Shown one piece after another: positions 25,137 to 33,719 of a stretch of DNA of 64,000 nt (its first letter is position 1; each line of letters begins with the position of its first letter). The notes under the pieces were generated by a model. The model saw nothing but the letters and a program-made list of their open reading frames with translations. It made no database searches and was not told the origin of the DNA. Origin of the DNA: JAOUEA01 sp040882605 (lineage in GTDB: Bacteria; Actinomycetota; UBA4738; HRBIN12); the NCBI GenBank assembly GCA_040882605.1, contig JBBEAY010000041.1:1-64000 (forward strand). Direction: 5' to 3'. The position numbers were made by a program, and so were the translations under genes.

Positions 25137-25142
25137 TACACT
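25137..25142 (+). promoter_or_regulatory. Probable -10 element (TACACT) for pdxS
   Basis: TACACT lies 50 bases before the pdxS GTG, which itself has AGGAGG, so the transcript would carry a short leader. No clear -35. Confidence 0.4.
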
Positions 25143-25192
25143 CGGAAGCGTCGGTCCCGGTTCCCCGGGGCCCCGATCAGGAGGCGATATCC

Positions 25193-26074
25193 GTGCAGCG
25201 CGAGACGGGCACCTTCACCGTGAAGTCCGGCCTGGCCGAGATGCTCAAGGGCGGCGTGATCATGGACGTCACGACCGCCGAGCAGGCGAAGATCGCCGAG
25301 GACGCCGGCGCGTGCGCCGTGATGGCCCTCGAGCGCGTGCCGGCAGACATCCGCCGAGACGGAGGCGTCGCGCGCATGGCCGACGCGACCAGGGTCGAGG
25401 AGATCCAGCAGACGGTCACGATCCCGGTCATGGCCAAGGCGCGCATCGGACACTTCGTCGAGGCGCAGATCCTGCAGTCGCTCGGCGTCGACTACATCGA
25501 CGAGTCCGAGGTGCTGACGCCGGCCGATGACGAATACCACATCGACAAATGGGCCTTCACGGTGCCGTTCGTGTGCGGCGCGCGGAACCTCGGCGAGGCG
25601 TTGCGGCGCATCGCCGAGGGCGCGGCGATGATCCGCACCAAGGGCGAGGCGGGCACCGGCAACGTGGTGGAAGCCGTGCGCCACGAGCGCCAGATCCTGC
25701 GCGACATCGCCGAGGTGACGACGCTCCGTCCCGAGCAGTACGTGGCGAAGGCCAAGGATCTCGGCGCGCCCGTTGAACTCGTGCGCATGGTCGCAGAGCA
25801 GGGCAAGCTCCCGGTCGTGAACTTCTCAGCCGGGGGCATCGCTACCCCTGCCGACGCGGCGCTGATGATGCAGCTGGGTGTCGACGGTGTGTTCGTGGGC
25901 TCGGGCATCTTCAAGAGCCAGGATCCGGCAACCATGGCGCGAGCGATCGTCGAGGCCACCACCAACTTCGAGAACGCCGACGTGCTGGCGAAGCTGTCGC
26001 ACGGTCTCGGCGACCCGATGGCCGGGCTCGAGATCGGCACCCTCGAGACGCGGCTGCAGGATCGCGGCTGGTAG
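25193..26074 (+). CDS. pdxS: Pyridoxal 5'-phosphate synthase subunit PdxS
   Basis: A 293-residue (beta/alpha)8 synthase. It condenses ribose 5-phosphate, glyceraldehyde 3-phosphate and PdxT-derived ammonia to PLP. The family wording is near-perfect: GGVIMDVTTAEQAKIAEDAGACAVMALE (active-site Asp in MDV), MAKARIGHFVEAQ (active-site Lys), MIRTKGEAGTG and the second lysine in IRTK. GTG 25193 has AGGAGG ten bases away. pdxT follows after 15 bases, forming the usual two-gene PLP operon. Confidence 0.97.
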   Translation: MQRETGTFTVKSGLAEMLKGGVIMDVTTAEQAKIAEDAGACAVMALERVPADIRRDGGVARMADATRVEEIQQTVTIPVMAKARIGHFVEAQILQSLGVDYIDESEVLTPADDEYHIDKWAFTVPFVCGARNLGEALRRIAEGAAMIRTKGEAGTGNVVEAVRHERQILRDIAEVTTLRPEQYVAKAKDLGAPVELVRMVAEQGKLPVVNFSAGGIATPADAALMMQLGVDGVFVGSGIFKSQDPATMARAIVEATTNFENADVLAKLSHGLGDPMAGLEIGTLETRLQDRGW

Positions 26075-26089
26075 TCGCGCCGCACGGGG

Positions 26090-26704
26090 GTGACCGAGGT
26101 GAAGGCGGGCGTGCTCGCGCTGCAGGGGGATTTCCGTGAGCACGGTCGCGCCTTGGCCGACGCGGGCGCGACCCCGGTCGAGGTGCGAAACGCCGAACAG
26201 CTCGCGGGTGTGGACTGCCTCGTGATACCGGGTGGTGAATCGACCACCATAGGCAAGCTCGCTCGGGCCTACGACCTGGTCGAGCCGGTTCGCGCCCGGG
26301 TCGCCGACGGCATGCCGGTCTTCGGCACGTGCGCCGGCATGATCGTGCTGGCCCGCCGCGTGCTCGGCGGCGAGCCGCTGTTCGGGGTTATGGACATCGG
26401 GGTCGAGCGCAACGCCTACGGACGACAGGTCGACTCCTTCGAGACAGACGTCGACGTCGAGGGTATCGAGCACCCGGTGCGCGGGGTGTTCATCCGGGCG
26501 CCGCGCATCATCGATATCGGCGACGACGTGCGCGTGCTCGCCGAGCACGAAGGCGCGCCCGTCGTGCTGGAACAGGGAAACCTGCTCGTATCATCGTTCC
26601 ATCCGGAGCTGATCGGCGAAACGGGACTGCACCGCTACCTGCTCGCGAAGCTGGGCCTCGGGGAGGGAACGGGGGCTCAAGAAGTGAGGCGAAGCCGAGC
26701 ATAG
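26090..26704 (+). CDS. pdxT: Pyridoxal 5'-phosphate synthase glutaminase PdxT
   Basis: A 204-residue class I glutaminase: LALQGDFREH, IPGGESTTIGKL, nucleophile GTCAGMIVLA, and the His-Glu pair in SSFHPEL. It supplies ammonia from glutamine to PdxS. The catalytic triad is complete. GTG start at 26090 is preceded by CACGGGGG. The C-terminal tail after LLAKLGLG is basic and probably unstructured. Confidence 0.96.
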   Translation: MTEVKAGVLALQGDFREHGRALADAGATPVEVRNAEQLAGVDCLVIPGGESTTIGKLARAYDLVEPVRARVADGMPVFGTCAGMIVLARRVLGGEPLFGVMDIGVERNAYGRQVDSFETDVDVEGIEHPVRGVFIRAPRIIDIGDDVRVLAEHEGAPVVLEQGNLLVSSFHPELIGETGLHRYLLAKLGLGEGTGAQEVRRSRA

Positions 26705-26724
26705 CCCCCGGGGAGGGATCAAAG

Positions 26725-27477
26725 ATGTCGGGCCATTCCAAGTGGGCCACGATCAAGCGGAAGAAGGCCGCGAACGACACGAAGCGGTCGAACCAGTACG
26801 CCAAGCTGCTACGCGCGGTCGAGGTCGCGGCGCGCGAGGGCGGCAGCGGCGACGTCACCGCGAACATGACCCTCGCCTCGGCGGTCGAGAAGGCGAAGAG
26901 CTTCTCGGTGCCGACCGAGAACATCGAGCGCGCCATCAAGCGCGGCACCGGCGCCGACGACGGAGGCGCCCGGTACGACGAGATCAGCTATGAGGGCTAC
27001 GCCCCGGGCGGCATCGCTCTGTACGTCGAGGCGCTGACCGACAATCGCAACCGCACCGCGCAGGAGGTCCGCCACGCGTTCACTCGCAACGGCGGCAACC
27101 TCGGGGAGACGGGCTCTACCGCCTTCATGTTCACGCGAAAGGGTGTCGTGGTGGTCGAGAAGGCCGTGGCGCCCGATGAGGAGCGATTGCTCGAGATCGT
27201 GCTGGAGGCCGGCGCCGAGGACCTGCGCGACTCCGAGAGCTCGTGGGACATCGTCAGCGATCCGGTCGCGTTCAAGCAGGTGCGCGATGCGATGGAAGCC
27301 GCCGGCGTCGAGGTGTTTTCCGCAGAAATCTCGATGATGCCCCAGACGACGATCCCGGTCGATGGCGGCGAGGCGAAACAGGTGCTGAACCTGATCGAGT
27401 CGCTCGAGGACCTTGACGACGTGCAGAACGTCTACGCGAACTTCGACATCCCCGAAGAGGTCATGGCCTCGTTGTGA
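26725..27477 (+). CDS. yebC: YebC/PmpR-type protein (translation/transcription modulator)
   Basis: A 250-residue YebC-family protein starting MSGHSKWATIKRKKAANDTKR, the family's invariant N terminus, with YEGYAPGGIALYVEALTDNRNRTAQEVRHAF in the middle. Members have been described as transcriptional regulators (PmpR) and more recently as factors that help ribosomes through proline-rich stretches. The gene neighbours ruvC in many bacteria. GGGGAGGGA precedes the ATG. Its stop overlaps the methyltransferase start by four bases (GTGA). Confidence 0.95.
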   Translation: MSGHSKWATIKRKKAANDTKRSNQYAKLLRAVEVAAREGGSGDVTANMTLASAVEKAKSFSVPTENIERAIKRGTGADDGGARYDEISYEGYAPGGIALYVEALTDNRNRTAQEVRHAFTRNGGNLGETGSTAFMFTRKGVVVVEKAVAPDEERLLEIVLEAGAEDLRDSESSWDIVSDPVAFKQVRDAMEAAGVEVFSAEISMMPQTTIPVDGGEAKQVLNLIESLEDLDDVQNVYANFDIPEEVMASL

Positions 27478-28142
27478 GCGGATCCCCCGCCGGGCCGGTC
27501 GCAGGCCCGACCGATGCTCGACAGCTCGTCGCCGATGGATATGACCACATCGCTGAGCGATACCGCGACTGGACGAAGCCGCACGATCCAACCCGCTCGT
27601 GGTTCGTCGACGAGGTCATCGCTCGGGTGCCGAGCGGATCCGATGTCGTGGAGCTCGGCGTGGGCTCGGGAGGAACCGTGACCGAGGAGCTCGTGGCCGC
27701 GTATCGATTCACCGGCGTTGACATCTCGCCCTCGCAGGTCGCGCTCGCACGCGCGAGTCACGCGGAGGGCGACTTCCGGGTCGCAGACCTCGTGACGTTG
27801 CGGCTTCCCGAAGCTTCCTGCGACGCGGTGGTCGCCGCCTATGTGATGGGCAACGTCCCCATCGACGACCGGGAGGATCTCTACCGGCGGATCTCTCGAT
27901 GGATCCGGCCGACCGGTTGGTTCTGCGCCTCTTTTCCCATGGGCGATCGGCCAGGAGAAGACATCGAGTCGAACTGGCTCGGCACGCCCATGTTCTTCGC
28001 ATCCATGCGGTGGGAACGCGAATCGAAGCTGTTGGAGGAAGCAAGCTTCCGCGTCGATCGCGCGGTCGTGATCACCGACGACGAAGATGGAAGACCGGCC
28101 CCGTTCCGATGGGTGTTTGCCCAGCGACGGTCGTCCCAATAG
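27474..28142 (+). CDS. SAM-dependent methyltransferase
   Basis: A 222-residue class I methyltransferase. Motif I VVELGVGSGGTVTEEL (near residue 58), motif II acid in FTGVDISPSQV, and motif IV-like SCDAVVAAYVMGNVPIDDR are visible. YDHIAERYRDW near the N terminus is typical of small-molecule methyltransferases. The substrate is unknown. It is inserted between yebC and ruvC and coupled to yebC by a GTGA overlap. Its stop TAG is part of the putative ruvC -10 element. Confidence 0.85.
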   Translation: MSGSPAGPVAGPTDARQLVADGYDHIAERYRDWTKPHDPTRSWFVDEVIARVPSGSDVVELGVGSGGTVTEELVAAYRFTGVDISPSQVALARASHAEGDFRVADLVTLRLPEASCDAVVAAYVMGNVPIDDREDLYRRISRWIRPTGWFCASFPMGDRPGEDIESNWLGTPMFFASMRWERESKLLEEASFRVDRAVVITDDEDGRPAPFRWVFAQRRSSQ

Positions 28143-28145
28143 ACT
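28140..28145 (+). promoter_or_regulatory. Probable -10 element (TAGACT) for ruvCAB
   Basis: TAGACT overlaps the upstream stop codon and ends ten bases before the ruvC ATG, giving a very short or absent leader. The same hexamer recurs before other genes in the window. Confidence 0.45.
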
Positions 28146-28155
28146 GCGCGAACAG

Positions 28156-28668
28156 ATGTTCGATTCGTGCGTGCTTGGGGTCGATCCTGGCGTGGCCAAG
28201 ATGGGCCTCGCCGCGGTCGCGCGTGATGGCCGGCGACCCACCCTGATCTGGGCCGACACCTTCACGACCGGTGCCGCCACGCCCGAGGCCGAGCGCCTGA
28301 AGGTTCTAGCCGAGGCAGTCCGAGCGGCGATCGCGACGCACCGGCCGATGAGCGTTGCGGTGGAGCGGGTCGCCTTCAACCGCAACCAGGTGAGCGCGCT
28401 CACGGTGGCCCGCGCGACCGGCGCCGTGATGGTGGTCGCCGCAGAAGCTGGGCTCGACGTTGAGGAGTACAGCCCGACCGAGGTCAAGAGCGCGGTCACC
28501 GGCGCGGGCAACGCCGACAAGCGACAAGTGCGGGAGGCGCTCGAGCGGGTTCACGGTTTCAAGGACCTTCCTGCGAGCCCCGACGCGGTTGACGCTGCCG
28601 CCGTCGCATTGACGCACCTCGTCGGCGCGCGCCTGCGAGCGGCTGCGCGCGCGGGAGCCGCCCGATGA
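28156..28668 (+). CDS. ruvC: Holliday junction endonuclease RuvC
   Basis: A 170-residue resolvase with the RNase H-like fold. Catalytic acids are visible in LGVDPGVAKMG (Asp), VAVERVAFNRN (Glu) and SPDAVDAAAVAL (Asp). It cuts Holliday junctions held by RuvAB. The ATG at 28156 is the start closest to the conserved beta-1 strand. It overlaps ruvA by four bases (ATGA), so the two are coupled. Confidence 0.95.
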   Translation: MFDSCVLGVDPGVAKMGLAAVARDGRRPTLIWADTFTTGAATPEAERLKVLAEAVRAAIATHRPMSVAVERVAFNRNQVSALTVARATGAVMVVAAEAGLDVEEYSPTEVKSAVTGAGNADKRQVREALERVHGFKDLPASPDAVDAAAVALTHLVGARLRAAARAGAAR

Positions 28669-29234
28669 TCTCCTTCCTCGAGGGAGAGATCGTCGAGAAG
28701 GGCGCGACCCGCGTGGTGCTCGCGGTCGGCGGGGTCGGGTACGACGTCTCCGTGCCGACCTCGGTGGTGAGCCGGCTCCCCGCCGTGGGCAAGGGCGCCC
28801 GGGTGCATACGCGCATGGTCGTGCGCGACGACTCGATGACGCTCTACGGCTTTTCGACCACCGACGAGCGCGAGCTCTTCGACCTGCTGACGGGGGTCAC
28901 CGGCGTGGGCCCGAAGGTCGGACTCTCGTTCCTCTCGGCGATGAGCGCCGAGGCGCTCCGTCGAGCGGTGATCGCCGGTGACGCCGATGCGCTCACGGTC
29001 GTGCCGGGCGTGGGCAAGAAGGTCGCTCAGCGCGTGGTGGTCGACCTGCGTGATCGCCTCGGCGGCGAGGCCGAGCTGCCCCGTGAGGGCGGCCCCATCA
29101 TCGACGTGCGCGATGCCCTCGTCTCGCTCGGCCTCACGCCTCAGGAAGCGGCCGAGGCCACCCGCGACGTCGACGACGACGGCCGTGAGGTCGACGACAT
29201 GCTCCGCGAGGCACTGCAGAAGGTGGGACGGTGA
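28665..29234 (+). CDS. ruvA: Holliday junction DNA helicase subunit RuvA
   Basis: A 189-residue RuvA: N-terminal OB domain (MISFLEGEIVEKG, GGVGYDVSVP), two helix-hairpin-helix segments (GVTGVGPKVGLSFL and VPGVGKKVAQRVVVDLRD), and a C-terminal domain that contacts RuvB. It binds four-way junctions as a tetramer. It overlaps ruvC by four bases, and ruvB begins one base after its stop. Confidence 0.96.
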   Translation: MISFLEGEIVEKGATRVVLAVGGVGYDVSVPTSVVSRLPAVGKGARVHTRMVVRDDSMTLYGFSTTDERELFDLLTGVTGVGPKVGLSFLSAMSAEALRRAVIAGDADALTVVPGVGKKVAQRVVVDLRDRLGGEAELPREGGPIIDVRDALVSLGLTPQEAAEATRDVDDDGREVDDMLREALQKVGR

Positions 29235-29235
29235 C

Positions 29236-30252
29236 GTGGACGACGATCGCTTGATCGAGGCCGCGGTCGTCGACCCCCAGGATCGCGAGTTCGACGTTGC
29301 CCTGAGACCTACGAGCCTTACCGACTTCGTGGGCCAGGAGCGCGTGAAGGAACAGCTCCAGTTGCTCATCGACGGCGCCCGGCGACGCAGCGAGCCGGTG
29401 GACCACTTGTTGTTCAGCGGGCCGCCGGGTCTCGGCAAGACTACGCTCGCCCAGATCGTCGCGAACGAGATGGGGGCAGGGTTTCAGCCGACGAGCGGCC
29501 CGGCCCTCGATCGCCCGAGCGACCTCGCCGCGATCCTCACGAACCTCGATGACGGCGACGTGCTGTTCGTCGATGAGATCCATCGCATGCCACGACCGGT
29601 CGAAGAAGTGCTCTACCCGGCACTCGAGGACTTCGTGCTCGACGTCGTGCTCGGCAAGGGGCCGACCGCTCGGTCGCTCCGGCTCGAGCTTCCGAAGTTC
29701 ACTCTGGTGGCCGCCACGACCCGGCCCGGGCGCATCACCCTTCCGTTGCGTGAGAGGTTCGGGTTCTCGCCACGTCTCGACTACTACCCGGTCGAGGACC
29801 TCTCACGCATCGTCGGGAGGTCGGCAGGCATCCTCGGGGTGCGTCTCGACGAGCCCGGCGCCGCGGAGATCGCCAGGCGCTCGCGCGGCACTCCTCGTAT
29901 CGCGAACCGGCTGCTGCGCCGCGTACGCGATTTCACCGAGGTTCGTCGCGATGGTGCGATCACCGGGGAAGTCGCCCGCGCCGGACTGGAGGTCTTCGAG
30001 GTTGACGAGGAAGGTCTCGACCGCCTCGACCACGCGATCCTTCGCGCGATCGTGCAGCGGTTCGGCGGGGGGCCGGTCGGCCTGTCGACCCTCGCCGCAT
30101 CGGTCGGCGAGGAACCCGACACGGTCGAGGACGTCGTCGAGCCCTACCTGCTGCAGCTCGGTTTCCTGCATCGCACCCCCAGGGGAAGGGTCGCGACAGA
30201 GCGCGCGTATCGACACCTCGGCACGCAGCCGCCGGGCACCCTGCCCCTCTAA
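29236..30252 (+). CDS. ruvB: Holliday junction branch-migration ATPase RuvB
   Basis: A 338-residue AAA+ motor: LRPTSLTDFVGQERVKEQL, Walker A GPPGLGKTT, Walker B VLFVDEIHRM, sensor I ATTRPG, arginine finger region RERFG, and the C-terminal winged helix ending in GFLHRTPRGRVATERAY. GTG 29236 gives the usual N terminus and lies one base after the ruvA stop. It completes the ruvCAB operon. Confidence 0.96.
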   Translation: MDDDRLIEAAVVDPQDREFDVALRPTSLTDFVGQERVKEQLQLLIDGARRRSEPVDHLLFSGPPGLGKTTLAQIVANEMGAGFQPTSGPALDRPSDLAAILTNLDDGDVLFVDEIHRMPRPVEEVLYPALEDFVLDVVLGKGPTARSLRLELPKFTLVAATTRPGRITLPLRERFGFSPRLDYYPVEDLSRIVGRSAGILGVRLDEPGAAEIARRSRGTPRIANRLLRRVRDFTEVRRDGAITGEVARAGLEVFEVDEEGLDRLDHAILRAIVQRFGGGPVGLSTLAASVGEEPDTVEDVVEPYLLQLGFLHRTPRGRVATERAYRHLGTQPPGTLPL

Positions 30253-30267
30253 GGCACCCCCGAGCGG

Positions 30268-30273
30268 TAGACT
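30268..30273 (+). promoter_or_regulatory. Probable -10 element (TAGACT) for the yajC-HD-secDF operon
   Basis: TAGACT lies between ruvB and yajC, about 64 bases before the yajC ATG; a leader of roughly 55-60 bases would result. No clear -35. Confidence 0.4.
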
Positions 30274-30337
30274 CGCGCGTCGGCGCAGCTCAGCGTCATC
30301 GCATCCTCACGGACGCAACCACACGGAAAGGTTCACC

Positions 30338-30712
30338 ATGTTCGAGCTCCTCGCACAGGAATCCTCAGGAGGCAGCAGCATCGTCGCCTTCCTGCCGCTG
30401 CTCTTGATGGGCGGCGTCTTCTATTTCTTGCTCATCCGGCCGCAGCAGCGGCGCGCCCGCGCCCAGCAGACGTTGCTCCGCAGCGTGGAGGTCGGTGACG
30501 AGATCGTGACCACCGCCGGGGTCTTCGGCACGATCATCGAGATCGACGACGAGAGTGATGTGATCACGGTTGAGATCGCGCCGGGCACACGCATCCGCAT
30601 GGTGCGCGCGGGGGTGGGGCGCATCGTCGGCGACGAACCCGATGCGATCGAGAGCGATGAGCTCGACACCGAGGTCCCTGACGGCCAGGACGGGCCGTTC
30701 CGGCAGACGTGA
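30338..30712 (+). CDS. yajC: Preprotein translocase subunit YajC
   Basis: A 124-residue Sec accessory protein. One membrane helix (IVAFLPLLLMGGVFYFLLI) is followed by RPQQRRARAQQTLLRSVEVGDEIVTTAGVFGTI, the family signature. YajC associates with SecDF-YidC at the membrane. GGAAAGG precedes the ATG. The acidic C-terminal tail is longer than in E. coli. The stop overlaps the next start by four bases. Confidence 0.95.
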   Translation: MFELLAQESSGGSSIVAFLPLLLMGGVFYFLLIRPQQRRARAQQTLLRSVEVGDEIVTTAGVFGTIIEIDDESDVITVEIAPGTRIRMVRAGVGRIVGDEPDAIESDELDTEVPDGQDGPFRQT

Positions 30713-31521
30713 CCCAGACCGCGCCCCCGCCCGACGAGGCGCCCTCGCCTGACGAGTCGTCCGAGGAGACGATCGATCCGTCGGCCGTCGTCGCATCCGA
30801 CACCACCCCGGAGCCGGCGCCGCTTCCTGCCGAGCCGGCGCCGCCCGGTGGCGTCGACGCGGCCACGGTCACGCTCGAGGACGTGCAGGCCAACGAGGAG
30901 CTCTCGCGGTTCATCGCCTCGGCTGACCGGGTCATGGACGCCATGGGCTTCACCGAACACGGATTCCGCCACGCCAACCTCGTCGCCCGCATCGCATTCC
31001 AGGTGCTGTCGAGGCTCGGGTACGGGGAGCGTGACGCGACGCTCGCGTGCGTCGCCGGGTACCTGCACGACGTCGGCAACGCGCTCGCGCGCGATGCGCA
31101 CGGACAGACCGGGGCGATCTTGGTGCACCAGGCCCTGCGCGACACGGTTGCTCCCGCCGATCTGATGCCGATCATCGCCGCGATCGCGAATCACGAAGAG
31201 ACCGAGGGCACGGCGGTCTCGCCGGTGTCGGCAGCCGTGATCCTGGCCGACAAGTCCGACGTGCACCGCAGCCGTGTGCGCACCACCGGACAGATCGATC
31301 TCGACATCCACGACCGGGTGAACTACGCCGTGGAGCAGTCTTTCCTTCGGGTAGACTCCGCTGCCCGAACCGTCAGCCTCGAGCTGACGATCGATACGGG
31401 CATCAGCCAAGTCATGGAGTACTTCGAGATCTTCCTCGGGCGCATGCAGCTCTGCCGCGTGGCGGCTGAACATCTCGATGCCCGGTTCCGACTCGTCGTG
31501 AACGGGGCGGAGCTGGCGTGA
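30709..31521 (+). CDS. HD-domain phosphohydrolase inside the sec operon
   Basis: A 270-residue protein. Residues 1-50 are Pro/Glu/Ala-rich and probably disordered. The HD domain follows with metal ligands His88 (GFRHANL), His120-Asp121 (GYLHDVGN), His162 (AIANHEE) and Asp181 (ILADKSD), a complete HD set. There is no GYP motif or second catalytic domain. HD proteins cleave phosphomonoesters or diesters, often nucleotides; the substrate is unknown. It overlaps yajC by GTGA and secD by GTGA, so it is translated as part of the translocase operon, an unusual position. Confidence 0.85.
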   Translation: MTQTAPPPDEAPSPDESSEETIDPSAVVASDTTPEPAPLPAEPAPPGGVDAATVTLEDVQANEELSRFIASADRVMDAMGFTEHGFRHANLVARIAFQVLSRLGYGERDATLACVAGYLHDVGNALARDAHGQTGAILVHQALRDTVAPADLMPIIAAIANHEETEGTAVSPVSAAVILADKSDVHRSRVRTTGQIDLDIHDRVNYAVEQSFLRVDSAARTVSLELTIDTGISQVMEYFEIFLGRMQLCRVAAEHLDARFRLVVNGAELA

Positions 31522-33719
31522 AAAGGACGCGCGGCCTGTGGACCTCGATCGTGTTCGTGCTCGTGCTGACGCTCGCTTCGGTGGCGGGGTTCGCGATCGG
31601 GGCCCTGAAGCCCATCCTCGGCCTCGACCTCGAGGGCGGCGTCTCGGTGACGTTGTCTGCGCCCGATGGCACGCCGGAGGCGGTCATGGAACAGGCGCGC
31701 GCGAACATCTCGAGCCGTGTCGACGCATTCGGCGTCGGCGAGCCTGACATCGTCGTGTCGGGCACGTCGATCGAGGTGCAGATCCCCGGTCTCGGCCAGG
31801 GAACGATCGAGCAACGCGCCGAGGCCCGGTCATGCCTGGTCGGGCCCGACGACGAGAACTACGGCTGCGCCGACTCTGAACAGGCGGCCGACGCCGCGCT
31901 CGCGGAGCTCACCGTCTCGCCCCAGGTCGCCGAGGCATGTCTCGTCGACGGATCCGGGGCCGAGGTGGAGTGCTTCCCGACCGAGGAGATCGCGAAGCTC
32001 GCGAAGCGGGCGATCACCGTGGCCCCGAAGACCGAGACGTCGGCGACCCCGAGCGCTTCGGCCACACCCGGCTCGTCACCGTCGCCCGGCGGCCCCGGCG
32101 CCGACGAAGCGTTCTGTCTCGTTGGCACGACCGGAGAACAGCTCGACTGTTTCCCCACGCGCAAGGAAGCCGAAGCTGCTCAAGAAGAGCTGAAGGTCGA
32201 GGTAACCCAGCAGACGTACTGCGTCACCGACGGGGCTGGCGCCGAAACCGAACCGACACCGACACCGACGGCGTCCGCCGGCCCGTCCGTGTCTGCTTCG
32301 GCGAGCCCGACACCTTCCTCGACTCCGGCCTCGACTCCGGCCTCGACTCCGGCCTCGACTCCGGTGCCCACGGCGTTCTCAGGACTCTCCTTCGCTGCCG
32401 ACCAGCTCCCGTGCGGACTCGCGACCGGGGCGGCCGCGAAAGCCGCCGTTGGCGACGCGCAGGTGCGCACGGTGGACACGCTCTATTGCGTGATCAGCTC
32501 GGGCGAGGAGAACCTCGGGTGCTTCATCGACCGGGCGTCGGCGGACGAACGCCAGCGTGCGACCGGACAGCAGCGCCTGCTCGACGTGATCGGGCAGACC
32601 GCCCGGCTCGAGGAGCGCCCCGTGACCGCGTTCGTGTCGCCGCAGGACCCTGCCTACGCGTCAACGCCGGCCACCTGCCCCACCGACGCCGATCGCGAGC
32701 GACGGGAGTGCTCGTTCTCGGCGCTCGAGGACCAGGAGGTCGTGTACGAGGATGAGGTGGGCAACCGCTTCCGCCTCGCGCCTGCTGTCATCGCCGGAGG
32801 CGACATCGCCGACGCGAACGCGAGCCTCGGGGGTGCCACAGGGTCGGAATGGACCGTGTCGTTCCAGCTCACCGGCGATGCGAGCGGCCGGTTCGCCGAC
32901 GCGACCACCACCGCCGTGCTGCTGCCGCCTCCGCAGAACCAGATCGCCATCGTCGTCGACCGTGTGGTGATCTCCTCGCCCAGCGTGCAGGGCGCGATCA
33001 CGGGCGGCACCGGCGAGATCAGCGGTGGCTTCACGGAGGCGGAGGCGCGTGACCTCGCCACCGTGCTGAATGCGGGCGCGCTGCCGGTCGAGCTCACGCG
33101 TCAGCAGGTGCAGACCGTGAGCCCGACGCTCGGTCAGGAATCGCTGCGTCAGGGCATCATCGCCGGCCTGGCAGGACTGGTGCTGCTCTTCATGTACCTG
33201 CTCTTCTACTACCGGCTGCTCGGCGTCGTGGCCTGGCTCGGCATGTCGATCTGGGCGGTGCTGGCCCTCGCGCTCATCTCGCTCGCAGGACTGCAGTTCG
33301 GCTATGCGCTCACCCTCGCCGGAGTGGCCGGATTGGTGATCTCGCTTGGCGTGACCGCCGACTCCTACATCGTGTTCTTCGAGCGGCTGAAGGACGAGGT
33401 GCGCGGCGGCAAGAGCGCTCGTGCGGCCGTGCAGCCGGCGTTCGCGCGCTCGTACAAGACGATCATCGCTGCCGACGTGGTCGCGGGCATCGCCGCCGTG
33501 TCGCTCTACTTCACGGCGGTGAGCTCCGTTCGAGGGTTCGCGCTCACCTTGGGCGTCGCCACCCTGCTCGACCTGTTCGTCGTGTACTTCTTCAAGCGCC
33601 CCACCGTCTTCCTGCTGGCTCGCAACCCACGGCTCGTCTCACTCAAGGGCTTCGGTCTCGAAGCGGGCGTGGCCGGCGAGGCGTCGAGCCACGACGGGCC
33701 GATCGGAGCGCGGCCATGA
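31518..33719 (+). CDS. secD: Protein translocase subunit SecD with repeated Cys-x10-Cys insertion
   Basis: A 733-residue SecD, longer than most. TM1 (residues 9-31), the base of P1 (LGLDLEGGVSVTL to IEVQIPGLGQ, to about 93), then a long insert, then the RLAPAVIAGGDI/FQLTGDASGRFADAT/IAIVVDRVVISSP block and five TM helices after 545. The insert has cysteine pairs with identical spacing: 106/117, 141/152, 200/211, 324/335 and 387/398, plus single Cys 235 and 299. Pairs 2 and 3 share CLV-x8-CFPT wording, so part of the insert arose by duplication. A Ser/Thr/Pro linker (about 245-285) splits it. SecD uses the proton gradient to finish export. It is coupled to the HD gene and secF by 4-nt overlaps. 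Confidence 0.93.
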   Translation: MKRTRGLWTSIVFVLVLTLASVAGFAIGALKPILGLDLEGGVSVTLSAPDGTPEAVMEQARANISSRVDAFGVGEPDIVVSGTSIEVQIPGLGQGTIEQRAEARSCLVGPDDENYGCADSEQAADAALAELTVSPQVAEACLVDGSGAEVECFPTEEIAKLAKRAITVAPKTETSATPSASATPGSSPSPGGPGADEAFCLVGTTGEQLDCFPTRKEAEAAQEELKVEVTQQTYCVTDGAGAETEPTPTPTASAGPSVSASASPTPSSTPASTPASTPASTPVPTAFSGLSFAADQLPCGLATGAAAKAAVGDAQVRTVDTLYCVISSGEENLGCFIDRASADERQRATGQQRLLDVIGQTARLEERPVTAFVSPQDPAYASTPATCPTDADRERRECSFSALEDQEVVYEDEVGNRFRLAPAVIAGGDIADANASLGGATGSEWTVSFQLTGDASGRFADATTTAVLLPPPQNQIAIVVDRVVISSPSVQGAITGGTGEISGGFTEAEARDLATVLNAGALPVELTRQQVQTVSPTLGQESLRQGIIAGLAGLVLLFMYLLFYYRLLGVVAWLGMSIWAVLALALISLAGLQFGYALTLAGVAGLVISLGVTADSYIVFFERLKDEVRGGKSARAAVQPAFARSYKTIIAADVVAGIAAVSLYFTAVSSVRGFALTLGVATLLDLFVVYFFKRPTVFLLARNPRLVSLKGFGLEAGVAGEASSHDGPIGARP
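32317..32364 (+). repeat. Four perfect 12-nt tandem copies in secD
   Basis: The unit cctcgactccgg is repeated four times without error and encodes the Ser-Thr-Pro-Ala linker of SecD. Being in frame, copy changes only alter linker length. Confidence 0.95.
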
